Assembly (NCBI GenBank): GCA_958295825.1
Contig: OY282375.1
Location: forward strand, 372,001 to 436,000
Source: an uncultured Candidatus Entotheonella sp.
GTDB taxonomy: Bacteria > Tectomicrobia > Entotheonellia > Entotheonellales > Entotheonellaceae
DNA: 64,000 nucleotides
Direction of reading: 5' to 3'
Shown here: piece by piece, positions 17,788 through 28,163 of the stretch
How positions within the stretch are numbered: the stretch's first letter is position 1
Layout: every line of letters begins with the position of its first letter
Notes under the pieces: model-generated
What the model was told of the DNA's origin: nothing
Database searches by the model: none
What the model saw: only the letters and a program-made list of their open reading frames with translations
Made by a program: the position numbers and the translations under genes

Positions 17788-18495
17788 ATGGAGCGCGACG
17801 TCGTCGCCGTTTTCGGCGCCCATCCCGATGATCTGGATTGGGCCGCCGGCGGCACCGCAGCCGTCTGGGCAAAGCAGGGCAAAGACGTGTATTACGTACT
17901 GACCACCAGCGGCGAAAGCGGTGAGGATCACATCGGCAAACGGAAGTTGTCACGGGCGGAAATGGCCGACATTCGCGAGGCGGAGCAGCGCATTGCCGCC
18001 AGTGTTCTCGGCGTCAAAGAGGTCGTTTTCCTCGGCCTTCCCGACGGGCGGCTGGAGCCCAACCTGCAACTGCGCGACTGCCTCGTCAACGTGCTGCGGC
18101 GCCTGAAGCCGAACATCGTCATCAGCCTTGAACCGACGCAAGGGGGATTCGACAATTTCTACCTGTATCACCCCGACCACCGCGCCACCGCCATTGCCCT
18201 CTACGACGCCATCTATCCCGCCGCCGGCACCGCCACCTACGTTCCCGACCCCGACACCGGACTGCCGCCGCACCGGGTGCGCGAGGTCTACTTCAGCGGC
18301 GGTACTAACCCCGACACGTACGTGGACATCACGGAGGCCATCGACCTCAAGGTGCAGGCGCTGACCAGCCACCGCAGCCAGATCACCGCCCCCGAGCGGA
18401 TCGCCGGCTTCGTGCGCGAGTGGGCCACCAAACACGGCGCTGCGGCTGGCTGCGCCTACGCCGAGGCGTTCCGCCGCCTCGAGGTGCCGCAGTGA
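17788..18495 (+). CDS. PIG-L/LmbE-family zinc deacetylase
   Basis: A 235-aa protein with the family zinc motif AHPDD at residues 11-15 and the second metal site YHPDHRAT (H128-H131). The fold is that of N-acetylglucosaminyl deacetylases such as MshB and BshB. Substrates vary widely and cannot be assigned here. Relatives act in mycothiol or bacillithiol synthesis, which is mildly interesting because an Rv2466c-like protein lies at 45141-45893. Upstream, 17669-17787 is a 119-bp gap with an AT-rich stretch before the start, possibly a promoter. Confidence 0.85.
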   Translation: MERDVVAVFGAHPDDLDWAAGGTAAVWAKQGKDVYYVLTTSGESGEDHIGKRKLSRAEMADIREAEQRIAASVLGVKEVVFLGLPDGRLEPNLQLRDCLVNVLRRLKPNIVISLEPTQGGFDNFYLYHPDHRATAIALYDAIYPAAGTATYVPDPDTGLPPHRVREVYFSGGTNPDTYVDITEAIDLKVQALTSHRSQITAPERIAGFVREWATKHGAAAGCAYAEAFRRLEVPQ

Positions 18496-18582
18496 GGCGC
18501 GCGAGCCGTCGTTGGCGGGGTGATCGGGTGCGTCAGTTGTGTTTGTTGGCTTGCGCTCTTCACTAACCACTGGCCACTGACA

Positions 18583-20193
18583 ATGGACATTCTGCAGTCG
18601 CGTATCGACACGGACACCCCCGAATTCAAGCGCAACATGGCGCACAATCTGGAGCAGGCCGAGCGCCTGCGCGAGGCGCTTCGCCGGGTGAGTGAAGGCG
18701 GTGGGGAGCGGGCAGTCACCCTGCATCGGCAGCGCGGCAAGTTGCTGGCGCGCGAGCGCATTGAGACCCTGCTCGACCCCGGCGCCCCGTTTCTGGAACT
18801 CTCCCCCCTGGCTGCCCACGACGTGTACGATAGCGCCGCCCCCGGCGCCGGCATCGTCACCGGCATCGGCGCCGTACACGGCGGCGAGGTGATGATCATC
18901 GCCAACGACGCCACCGTGAAGGGCGGCACCTACTTCCCCCTCACCGTCAAGAAGCACCTCCGGGCGCAGGAAGTCGCGCGCGACAACCGCCTGCCGTGTA
19001 TCTATCTCGTCGATTCCGGTGGCGCCTTTCTGCCCCTGCAGGCCGAGGTATTCCCCGACCGCGAACATTTCGGACGCATCTTCTACAACCAGGCCACCAT
19101 GTCGGCCGCCGGCATCCCACAGATCGCCGTCGTCATGGGCTCCTGCACGGCTGGCGGCGCCTACGTGCCCGCCATGTCCGACGAGACCATCATCGTGCGC
19201 AACCAGGGCACGATCTTCCTCGCCGGGCCGCCGCTAGTGAAGGCATCGACCGGCGAGGACGTCAGCGCCGAGGAACTTGGCGGCGGCCTGATGCACGCCA
19301 GCCGCTCCGGGGTTACCGATCACCTGGCCGACGACGACGCGCACGCCCTCGAAATCTGCCGCAGCATCGTCGAAAACCTCAACGACACCCGCCGCCCGGT
19401 GTGCAGCGTCGAGCCGCCCGAGGAGCCGCTCTACGACCCACGCGAGTGCTACGGCATCCTGCCGCCGTCGCCACGCCAGCCCTACGACGTACGGGAAATC
19501 ATCGCCCGCCTGGTGGACGGCTCGCGTTTTCACGAGTTCAAGCCGCTGTACGGCACCACGCTGGTGTGCGGCTTCGCCCGCCTGGAGGGCTATCCGGTCG
19601 GCATCCTAGGCAACAACGGCGTGCTGTTTTCCGACTCGTCCCTCAAGGGCACGCACTTCATCGAGTTGTGCGACCAACGGGGAATTCCGCTTCTGTTCCT
19701 GCAAAACATCGCCGGCTTCATGGTCGGGGTGCAGGCCGAGAATGCCGGCATCGCCAAGGATGGCGCCAAGATGGTCATGGCCGTGGCCAACACCCAGGTG
19801 CCGCGTTTCACCCTGATTATCGGCGGCTCATTCGGGGCCGGCAACTACGGCATGTGCGGACGCGCCTACAGCCCGAGGCTGCTGTTCTCGTGGCCGAGTG
19901 CGCGCATCTCCGTGATGGGCGGCGAGCAGGCGGCGGGGGTGCTGTTGACAGTGAAGCAGGAGCAATTGCGAACGCGCGGCCAGCCCGAGCTCGACGCGGC
20001 GGCGCAGGCGGCCTTCAAGCAGCCCATCCTCGACACCTACGAGCACGAGGGCTCGCCCTATTACGCCACCGCGCGGCTGTGGGACGATGGCATTCTCGAC
20101 CCGCTGGAAACCCGGCGGGTGCTGGGCTTGTCCATTGCCATGGCCATGAAGCAGCCCGTCGAATCCCCACGCTACGGCATCTTCCGCATGTGA
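18583..20193 (+). CDS. acyl-CoA carboxylase carboxyltransferase subunit (methylcrotonyl-CoA carboxylase beta type)
   Basis: A 536-aa carboxyltransferase that moves CO2 from carboxybiotin to an acyl-CoA. The MCC-beta pattern is clear: [67 protein letters not shown] and [16 protein letters not shown]. The length fits MCC beta (about 535). Methylcrotonyl-CoA (leucine catabolism) is the best guess. Geranyl-CoA or propionyl-CoA are alternatives. I chose ATG 18583 ([15 protein letters not shown]). The in-frame start at 18520 adds a non-conserved tail. The BC subunit follows after 11 bp. Confidence 0.88.
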   Translation: MDILQSRIDTDTPEFKRNMAHNLEQAERLREALRRVSEGGGERAVTLHRQRGKLLARERIETLLDPGAPFLELSPLAAHDVYDSAAPGAGIVTGIGAVHGGEVMIIANDATVKGGTYFPLTVKKHLRAQEVARDNRLPCIYLVDSGGAFLPLQAEVFPDREHFGRIFYNQATMSAAGIPQIAVVMGSCTAGGAYVPAMSDETIIVRNQGTIFLAGPPLVKASTGEDVSAEELGGGLMHASRSGVTDHLADDDAHALEICRSIVENLNDTRRPVCSVEPPEEPLYDPRECYGILPPSPRQPYDVREIIARLVDGSRFHEFKPLYGTTLVCGFARLEGYPVGILGNNGVLFSDSSLKGTHFIELCDQRGIPLLFLQNIAGFMVGVQAENAGIAKDGAKMVMAVANTQVPRFTLIIGGSFGAGNYGMCGRAYSPRLLFSWPSARISVMGGEQAAGVLLTVKQEQLRTRGQPELDAAAQAAFKQPILDTYEHEGSPYYATARLWDDGILDPLETRRVLGLSIAMAMKQPVESPRYGIFRM

Positions 20194-20204
20194 GGCAACG
20201 GCAT

Positions 20205-21715
<1,511 letters not shown>

Positions 21716-21719
<4 letters not shown>

Positions 21720-22183
21720 GGTACACGTACCGTATCCCCGGCGAGGCGGAGGCCGTTGCGGTCGATATCACGCCGCTGGACGACCCGGAAGCCGGCTACC
21801 GTGTTACGGTGCGGGACCGCGTTTTCGACCTCCCGGCCAGAAGCCTGCGGCGCGCCGCTTTCCTCAGACAAGCCGGCGAGATTACCGTGCAGGTCGACGG
21901 GCGCGAGTATCGCTTGTACGACGGTCGGCAGCGCCGCCGCGCGCCCGCAAGCGCGCCGGGTGACCTGTACGCGCCCATGCCCGGACGTATCATCCGCGTG
22001 CTGGCGAAGGCGGGCGACAGCGTTCGGGCCGGGGACACCCTACTCATTCTGGAAGCGATGAAGATGGAGCAGCAGATCACCGCACCGCACGACGGCACGG
22101 TGGCCAGCCTGCTATGCGGTGAAGGCGACCAAGTAGCCGTAGGCCAAGAACTTGTGGTGCTGCGAGAAACCGGCAAAACGTGA
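21716..22183 (+). CDS. biotin carboxyl carrier subunit of acyl-CoA carboxylase
   Basis: A 155-aa protein from GTG 21716 (GTGA overlap with the BC stop). The N-terminal about 75 residues resemble the linker/BT region found between BC and BCCP in MCC alpha (RVFDLPARSLRRAAF). The C-terminal lipoyl-like domain has YAPMPGRIIRVLAKAG and the biotinylation motif EAMKMEQ with Lys116. Together with the two upstream genes it forms a three-polypeptide carboxylase. Biotinylation would require a BirA encoded elsewhere. Confidence 0.9.
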
Positions 22184-22215
22184 ACCCCTGATCATTGGAG
22201 ACAAGGAGATCAATC

Positions 22216-23010
22216 ATGCCCAAAGCGCACGTGAACGGCATCAATATGTACTACGAATACCAGGGCAGCGGCCTGCCGGTGCTCTTTTCGCACAGCTTCA
22301 CCAGCGATTGCACCATGTGGAGCCTGCAGGCGCCGGTGTTCAGCAAGCAGTACCAGTTCATCACCTACGACATCCGGGGCATGGGCCGCACCGACAGCCC
22401 GGCGGGTCCGTATTCGCTGGATCAGCACACCGAGGACCTGTACCAGCTGGTGCGGCATCTGGGGCTCAGCGAGTTCGTGCTCGGTGGCTTGTCCATCGGC
22501 GGCATGATTACCGTACACTTTGCCTTGGCGCACCAGGAACTGCTGAAGGGCGCCATCATCGCAGATAGCGCCGCGGCGCGCCCGGACACGCCGCTGCTCA
22601 CCAATCCCAACGACATGATCGACCTGGCGCAGCGCCTCGGCATGGCCGGGCTGGCGGATCACATGATCGACAACCGGCTGCTGGCGCCACACCTGCAGGA
22701 TAATCCGTACGCCATTAAGGAATACCGCGACCGCATGGCGCAGAACAACGTCATCGGCTACTGTAGCGGCCTGCGGGCGCTGTCGTGCATGCGGGATCGT
22801 ACCGGCGAGCTCGGGCAGATCATGGTGCCGACGCTGATTATCGTCGGCGACCTGGACGAACCGTTCGTCGAGCCATCGAAGCTGATGCACAGCCGCATCG
22901 CCGGCTCACAACTGGTCGTCATTCCCGGCGCCGGCCACTTGGCAAACATTGAACGGCCGGCCGCCTTCACCGATGCGGTCATGTCGTTTCTGGACGGCCT
23001 GCTGGCTTGA
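22216..23010 (+). CDS. alpha/beta-fold hydrolase (PcaD-like)
   Basis: A 264-aa hydrolase with an oxyanion-hole region LFSHSFTSDCTMW, the nucleophile elbow GGLSIGG (S93), an acidic residue in VGDLDEPF and the catalytic His in PGAGHLAN (H241). Similarity in layout is to 3-oxoadipate enol-lactonases, but the substrate cannot be assigned. AAGGAGAT at 22203-22210 supports ATG 22216. It lies 32 bp after the carboxylase cluster and may act on a thioester or lactone from the same pathway. That link is only positional. Confidence 0.8.
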   Translation: MPKAHVNGINMYYEYQGSGLPVLFSHSFTSDCTMWSLQAPVFSKQYQFITYDIRGMGRTDSPAGPYSLDQHTEDLYQLVRHLGLSEFVLGGLSIGGMITVHFALAHQELLKGAIIADSAAARPDTPLLTNPNDMIDLAQRLGMAGLADHMIDNRLLAPHLQDNPYAIKEYRDRMAQNNVIGYCSGLRALSCMRDRTGELGQIMVPTLIIVGDLDEPFVEPSKLMHSRIAGSQLVVIPGAGHLANIERPAAFTDAVMSFLDGLLA

Positions 23011-23070
23011 CGCCTCAACCGGTTTTCGTGGAGCATGCTGTAGTCCGAAACCCGAGGGCGGGAGCACATC

Positions 23071-23421
23071 ATGGCTGATGAATTTGTTCGCAAGGAACAC
23101 TTCGACGAGTACGTCCTGCGGATGGACGAACGCTTTCTCGGGATCGAGAAGCGCATGGAACAGGGATTTGCCCATGCCGAAAAGGCGCGGGAGCAGAACC
23201 TGATTCACGTCAACGAGCGCTTCGACGACTTGAACCAGCGTTTCGACGACCTGAACCGGCGTTTTGACGGCCTGGAAAGGCGCATGGAGGAAGGGTTTTC
23301 TGAACTCCGTGCGGACATGCGTCAGATGCGCAACTGGCTGGTGTGGCTCTTTGGTCTGGTGGTCTTTGGCTTCATCGGTTCCATCGTGCTGATCCTGTTC
23401 CGGGGCCTGGTTTTCAAGTAG
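23071..23421 (+). CDS. small coiled-coil protein with C-terminal membrane anchor, copy 1
   Basis: A 116-aa protein. The N-terminal about 85 residues are charged, heptad-patterned helix (RMDERFLGIEKRMEQGFAHA, then repeats of RFDDLNQ/RFDDLNR/RFDGLER). It ends with a transmembrane helix of about 22 residues (WLVWLFGLVVFGFIGSIVLI). No family is recognised. A near-identical gene lies at 25742-26071, lacking exactly one heptad (21 bp). The two genes bracket the PQQ dehydrogenase. A trimeric or dimeric membrane-tethered stalk is plausible from the heptads. Function is unknown. Confidence 0.75.
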   Translation: MADEFVRKEHFDEYVLRMDERFLGIEKRMEQGFAHAEKAREQNLIHVNERFDDLNQRFDDLNRRFDGLERRMEEGFSELRADMRQMRNWLVWLFGLVVFGFIGSIVLILFRGLVFK

Positions 23422-23561
23422 CCAGCACGGGTGCGGACCGCCTACGGCTGAACCGACCGACAAAAACCCGCAGGGGGAGCGTAACAATGGGCTGTGGAGG
23501 TTTTTGTCTGGTGGCTGGCTTGGCTGGATTTCTTTGCAATAGAACAGGAGAGAGGAAAAGG

Positions 23562-25697
23562 ATGCGGTCTTCACATGCTCTGGTAGCGGTAGCGGTGGTT
23601 CTCCTTGTGGCGGGGATGTCCCGATCGGTCGCGCACGGGCAGGAGGTCACCACCTCCGACCTGGAGCAGGCCGCCGCCGATGCCTCGTCCTGGCTGATGT
23701 ACGGCCGGGACTACCACGGCCACCGCTTCGTGGCGCTCGACCAGATCACGCCCGGCAACGTCGGCCGCCTGCACCCGGCCTGGGTGTTCGCGACCGGCGG
23801 CGAAAACCGCGGCCTGGAGGCCACGCCGCTGGTGCACGAGGGCGTGATCTACCTGTCGGCCGACGAATCACGCGTGTTTGCCATCGACGCCCGGACCGGC
23901 GAGAAGAAATGGAGCTTCGAGCCGCGGATGTCGGACGAGGTGAAGCGCGTCTACTGCTGCGGGTCGAACAACCGCGGGGTGGCGCTGTTCGGCGACATGG
24001 TCTACGTCGGCACAATGGACGCGCGTCTGGTCGCGCTTCACAGGGCCACCGGCGCCGTGGCGTGGGAGACCGAAGTCTCTGCCTGGGAGCAGGGCTACAG
24101 CATTACCGGCGCACCGCTGGTGGTCAACGGTCTGGTCCTGACCGGGGTGGCCGGCGGCGAGTATGGCATCCGCGGCTTCGTCAAGGCCTTCGACGCGATG
24201 ACCGGCGAGTTGCGCTGGACGACTTATACCATCCCCGGTCCCGGCGAGCCGGGCAGCGAGACGTGGCCCGGCGATACCTGGAAGCACGGCGGTGCCCCTA
24301 CCTGGACCACCGGCGCCTACGACCCCGATCTGAACCTCGTCTACTGGAACACCGGTAACGCGGCGCCTTGGAACTGCCAGGTCCGCAAGGGCGACAACCA
24401 GTGGTCGGCCGCCACCATCGCTATCGACGCGGACACCGGCGACATCCGCTGGGGATTTCAATACACCCCCTGGGACTGCTGGGACTACGACGCAGTCAGC
24501 ACGCCAGTGCTGGCCGACGTGACGCTGCGCGACCACGGGCCGGTCAAGGCGCTGTTCCACCACGACAAAAACGGCTTCTTCTACGCGCTCGATCGCACGG
24601 ACGGCCGGTTCCTTTACGGCGAGCCGATCGTGCCCGGCATCAATTGGGCCTTCGGCCTTGATCCGGAAACCGGCCGCCCACAGGTCAACCCCGATATGGT
24701 GGCGCAGTCCGGTGGTCCTGAAGTCGGGCCGATCATTCCTAGCCTCGAGGGCGCCATCGACTGGCAGCCGCTCGCCTACAACCCCGATCTCGGCGTGATC
24801 TACTTCATGTCGAACCAGTGGGCGATGGGCTACCGGTTCTGGGCCGAGGATCAGTTCGAGCCGCCGACAAAGGGCGAGGCGTATTTCGGCGCGGATTACC
24901 AGCAGTACCTGACGAGCGACACCCCTGGCAACTTCGTCGGCTTCGACGTGGTCGCCCGGAAAGTCCTGTGGCGCGTGGTGAGCCCGGCGCCGTTCTGGGC
25001 GGGTGCCGTGGCCACCTCCAGCGGGCTGGTGTTCACCGGTGACATGCGCGGCTACTTCATGGCGATCGACGCCCGCAGCGGCGAGGTGTTGTGGCGGTTC
25101 CAGACCGGCTCTGGCATCATCGGCAGCCCGATTACCTACAAACTCGACGGGACGCAGTACGTGGCGGTGCCGTCCGGAGGCATCGGCGGGGACATGACGT
25201 TTTACTACACCGAACCGAAGGCCGGCAATCTCTGGGTGTTCGCACTTGATGGCGGTCCCCGGTCGGCGCAGCCGGGGACGAACCTGACGATGGTTCCCGG
25301 CAGCCTGCCGCGCGTCGGCGAGCCGGGCCACACCCTGGGCGGCCGCGTGCTACCGGGGTACGGCTTCGAGCCTACCGAAGGCCGCGACCCGATTCCGTCG
25401 GCCGCGCCGGCCGTACCGTCCACGGTGACCGCGGCTGCCGTGGTCAATCCGCTACTGAGCGATGAGGCAGCAATTACCGCCGGCGAACGGCTCTACCGCG
25501 GGCGTTGCGCCGTCTGCCACCGCTCCGGCGGCGGTGCCGGAGCGAGCCTGTTCAGGAGCGGACTCCGGCCCGGAGAGTTCTTCGACGCGGTGAGCAGGGG
25601 ACGGCCAGGTACGAATATGCCCGCGTTCGAGCAGCAACTGTCGCGCGATGAGATATGGCAGGTACATGCCTTCCTGATGTCACGTGATGCGCTCTGA
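23562..25697 (+). CDS. PQQ-dependent alcohol dehydrogenase with C-terminal cytochrome c domain (quinohemoprotein)
   Basis: A 711-aa periplasmic enzyme that oxidises alcohols with PQQ and passes electrons to its own haem. The N-terminal signal peptide (residues 1-25) is followed by an eight-bladed propeller with many W-motifs (GEKKWSFEP, GELRWTTYT, GEVLWRFQTGSG). The vicinal disulfide CysCys is at 132-133 (VYCCGSNNRG). The catalytic Asp is D308 in CWDYDAV. D310, two residues on, is the extra Asp typical of lanthanide-dependent (XoxF/PedH-type) enzymes. The haem motif CAVCH is at 649-653. ATG 23562 follows AGAGGAAAAGG. The ORF is open upstream to 23343 without homology. Confidence 0.9.
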   Translation: MRSSHALVAVAVVLLVAGMSRSVAHGQEVTTSDLEQAAADASSWLMYGRDYHGHRFVALDQITPGNVGRLHPAWVFATGGENRGLEATPLVHEGVIYLSADESRVFAIDARTGEKKWSFEPRMSDEVKRVYCCGSNNRGVALFGDMVYVGTMDARLVALHRATGAVAWETEVSAWEQGYSITGAPLVVNGLVLTGVAGGEYGIRGFVKAFDAMTGELRWTTYTIPGPGEPGSETWPGDTWKHGGAPTWTTGAYDPDLNLVYWNTGNAAPWNCQVRKGDNQWSAATIAIDADTGDIRWGFQYTPWDCWDYDAVSTPVLADVTLRDHGPVKALFHHDKNGFFYALDRTDGRFLYGEPIVPGINWAFGLDPETGRPQVNPDMVAQSGGPEVGPIIPSLEGAIDWQPLAYNPDLGVIYFMSNQWAMGYRFWAEDQFEPPTKGEAYFGADYQQYLTSDTPGNFVGFDVVARKVLWRVVSPAPFWAGAVATSSGLVFTGDMRGYFMAIDARSGEVLWRFQTGSGIIGSPITYKLDGTQYVAVPSGGIGGDMTFYYTEPKAGNLWVFALDGGPRSAQPGTNLTMVPGSLPRVGEPGHTLGGRVLPGYGFEPTEGRDPIPSAAPAVPSTVTAAAVVNPLLSDEAAITAGERLYRGRCAVCHRSGGGAGASLFRSGLRPGEFFDAVSRGRPGTNMPAFEQQLSRDEIWQVHAFLMSRDAL

Positions 25698-25741
25698 GGC
25701 GGCTGACCTGATCCGCAAAAACCCGTGGGAGGAAGCGCAAC

Positions 25742-26071
25742 ATGGCTGACGAGTTTGTTCGCAAGGAACACTTCGACGAGTACGTCCTGCGGATGGACGA
25801 ACGCTTTCTCGGGATCGAGAAGCGCATGGAACAGGGATTCGCTCATGCCGAAAAGGCGCGGGAGCAGAACCTTATTCACGTCAACCAGCGCTTCGACGAC
25901 CTGAACCGGCGTTTTGACGGCCTGGAAAGGCGCATGGAGGAAGGGTTTTCTGAACTCCGTGCGGACATGCGTCAGATGCGCAACTGGCTGGTGTGGCTTT
26001 TTGGCCTGGTGGTCTTTGGCTTTATCGGTTCAATCGTACTGATCCTGCTCAGGGGTCTGGTTTTCAAGTAG
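25742..26071 (+). CDS. small coiled-coil protein with C-terminal membrane anchor, copy 2
   Basis: A 109-aa near-identical duplicate of the protein at 23071-23421, with the same TM anchor and one fewer RFDDLN heptad. The leader before its ATG (CAAAAACCCGTGGGAGG) also appears in altered form at 23460-23486, between copy 1 and the dehydrogenase. This suggests that the repeated unit is larger than the coding region. It is followed by hemE after 33 bp. Confidence 0.75.
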   Translation: MADEFVRKEHFDEYVLRMDERFLGIEKRMEQGFAHAEKAREQNLIHVNQRFDDLNRRFDGLERRMEEGFSELRADMRQMRNWLVWLFGLVVFGFIGSIVLILLRGLVFK

Positions 26072-26104
26072 CCCGTTGCGGCTCCCGCAACAAGGAATCC
26101 TCCT

Positions 26105-27169
26105 ATGTCAATGACTTCCAGGCTGCCCGCGGCACTGCTTGATTCGCCCTTCATGCGGGCCTGCCGGCGCGAGCCGACGACGTATACGCCGGTGTGGCTG
26201 ATGCGCCAAGCCGGGCGGTACATGGAGTCGTACCGGCGGATGCGCGCGCGGGTGTCATTCCTGGAACTGTGCAAAACGCCAGCTCTGGCGGCCGAAGTGA
26301 CGGTGGACGCGGTCGAGCGCCTGGGCGTCGACGCGGCCATCATTTTTGCCGACATCCTGCTGATTCTCGAGCCAATGGGTATGCAACTCGAATTCAGCGC
26401 CGGCGACGGGCCGCTGCTGCACAACCCCCTGCGAACCGCGGCTGACGTCGAACGGCTGCAGGAGGTGGATGCCGCCGAATCGCTATCCTTCGTCATGCAG
26501 GCAATCCGTGCCACACGCGCCGCGCTGGCTCCGAACGTACCGCTGATCGGTTTCGCCGGGGCGCCTTTCACACTGGCTTCTTACATGATCGAGGGCGGCT
26601 CGTCGCGCCAATACACGCGCACCAAGCAGTTCATGTACACGCAGCCGCAAGTATGGCACGCCCTCATGGCGCTGCTGGCCCGCAACGCGGCACATTACCT
26701 GAATACGCAGGCGGCAGCCGGCGCTCAGGCCGTGCAGTTGTTCGATAGCTGGGTCGGCAACCTGTCGCCAGCGGATTACCGTACTTTCGTGTTACCGCAC
26801 TCGCGTGAGGTGATCGTCAGCACCACCCCCGGCGTGCCGGTGCTTCACTTCGGCACCGGCACTAACGCGTTGCTGGAACTAATGCGCGAGGCTGGCGGCG
26901 ACGTAATCGGGGTCGATTTCCGGGTCGAGCTGGATAACGCCTGGCAGCGGCTGGGAGACGTCGGCATTCAGGGCAACCTCGACCCTGCCGTGCTGGTGGC
27001 GGAGCGCCCATACATCCGCCAGCGGGTACGGGAAATTCTGCGACAGGCGGACGGACGCTCCGGGCATGTCTTCAACCTGGGGCACGGCATCTTGCCGACA
27101 ACGCCGGTAGACAACGTGCGCGCCCTGGTCGATGACGTCCACGAGTTGAGCACACGGGAGCCATCATGA
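26105..27169 (+). CDS. hemE: uroporphyrinogen decarboxylase HemE
   Basis: A 354-aa enzyme that decarboxylates uroporphyrinogen III to coproporphyrinogen III. The signature PVWLMRQAGRYMESYR, IIFADILLILEPMG, LIGFAGAPFTLASYMIEGG and NLGHGILPTTPVDNVRALV are all present. The stop overlaps the hemH start (ATGA, 27166-27169), giving a hemE-hemH-hemY operon. Confidence 0.97.
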   Translation: MSMTSRLPAALLDSPFMRACRREPTTYTPVWLMRQAGRYMESYRRMRARVSFLELCKTPALAAEVTVDAVERLGVDAAIIFADILLILEPMGMQLEFSAGDGPLLHNPLRTAADVERLQEVDAAESLSFVMQAIRATRAALAPNVPLIGFAGAPFTLASYMIEGGSSRQYTRTKQFMYTQPQVWHALMALLARNAAHYLNTQAAAGAQAVQLFDSWVGNLSPADYRTFVLPHSREVIVSTTPGVPVLHFGTGTNALLELMREAGGDVIGVDFRVELDNAWQRLGDVGIQGNLDPAVLVAERPYIRQRVREILRQADGRSGHVFNLGHGILPTTPVDNVRALVDDVHELSTREPS

Positions 27170-28152
27170 TCGACCCGGCCATCGACGGCGTGCTGCTGAT
27201 CGGATTCGGCGGCCCGACGCCCGGTTGCTGCCGGCGCTACGAGCCGTGCCCCGGACGCGAGGCGGCCTGTTTTGTACGGGCGGTTGTCGGCGAGCGACCG
27301 GGCGCACAGGCGAGAATTGACGAGGTGGCGGCACATTACGATGTGTTCGGGGGCTACTCACCGTTCAACGCCCTGACGCTGCAACAGGCCGAAAGCGTGT
27401 CTGCCGCCCTGCGGGCACAGGGCCATACGGTGCCGGTCCGTGTCGGCATGCGCTTCTGGCCGCCATACGTCGACACGGTGCTGGCCGACATGGCCGAACT
27501 GGGCTGTCGTCGCTTACTGGGGGGCATTCTTTCGCCCTTCCAGTGCGCCGCCAGTTGGGAGCATTACCAGCAATCGGTAGCGGATGGCGTCGCAGCCCTC
27601 GGCGAGCGTGGCCCGCAGGTGACGTATCTGTCGCCCTGGCATACCCAAGCGGGCTTTGTCGAGGCCATTGCCGACGGCATTGAACAGGCCGCCGCGTCGC
27701 TCGGCGGCGCGCGCGGCAGCGAGGCGGCGCTCATTTACACGGCACACGCCATCCCCGCACCGATGGCGGACCGGGCGCCGTACACGCGCCAGTTCCGTGA
27801 AACCGCGGACGCGGTGACGAAACGCATGGGCCGCCGGGAACATCGGATCGCCTACCAGAGTCAAGTGACCGGCACGCCGGTCCCGTGGCTGCAGCCGGAC
27901 GTGAACGACGTCATTCAACAGGTACAACAGGACGGCTTTCGTGACGTGATCGTTGCGCCCATCGGTTTCCTGTGTGACCACATGGAGGTGCTGTACGATC
28001 TCGACGTACAGGCGAAGGAGACTGCCGAGGCGTGTGGGCTGGGCTTCGTGCGCTCCGCCACCGTCAGCAACCACCCGGCGTTCGTGGCCATGCTCAGCGA
28101 CCGGGTCGGCGCGCAGCTGGCGCTGCATCCTCCTAACACTGTGACGGGATAG
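27166..28152 (+). CDS. hemH: ferrochelatase HemH with Cys-rich N-terminal segment
   Basis: A 328-aa ferrochelatase. The active-site His is in YTAHAIP, YQSQVTGTPVPWLQPDV is present, and the acidic metal site is in PIGFLCDHMEVLYDLD. The N-terminus differs from the textbook form: after LLIGFGGPTPG come four cysteines within 15 residues (C21, C22, C28, C35) where most relatives have a short PE-rich segment. This might bind a metal or an Fe-S cluster, though some bacterial ferrochelatases bind their cluster elsewhere. Whether it uses protoporphyrin IX or coproporphyrin III cannot be read from the sequence. Confidence 0.92.
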   Translation: MIDPAIDGVLLIGFGGPTPGCCRRYEPCPGREAACFVRAVVGERPGAQARIDEVAAHYDVFGGYSPFNALTLQQAESVSAALRAQGHTVPVRVGMRFWPPYVDTVLADMAELGCRRLLGGILSPFQCAASWEHYQQSVADGVAALGERGPQVTYLSPWHTQAGFVEAIADGIEQAAASLGGARGSEAALIYTAHAIPAPMADRAPYTRQFRETADAVTKRMGRREHRIAYQSQVTGTPVPWLQPDVNDVIQQVQQDGFRDVIVAPIGFLCDHMEVLYDLDVQAKETAEACGLGFVRSATVSNHPAFVAMLSDRVGAQLALHPPNTVTG

Positions 28153-28163
28153 GGAGGAACGGC

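Noticed and set aside
18996..20204. Upstream extension of the biotin carboxylase frame by about 400 codons
   Set aside because: It overlaps the carboxyltransferase gene in another frame and is Arg-rich without homology. Biotin carboxylase similarity starts at ATG 20205.
23868..25331. 487-codon minus-strand frame opposite the PQQ dehydrogenase
   Set aside because: Shadow frame of high-GC coding DNA without any recognisable motif.
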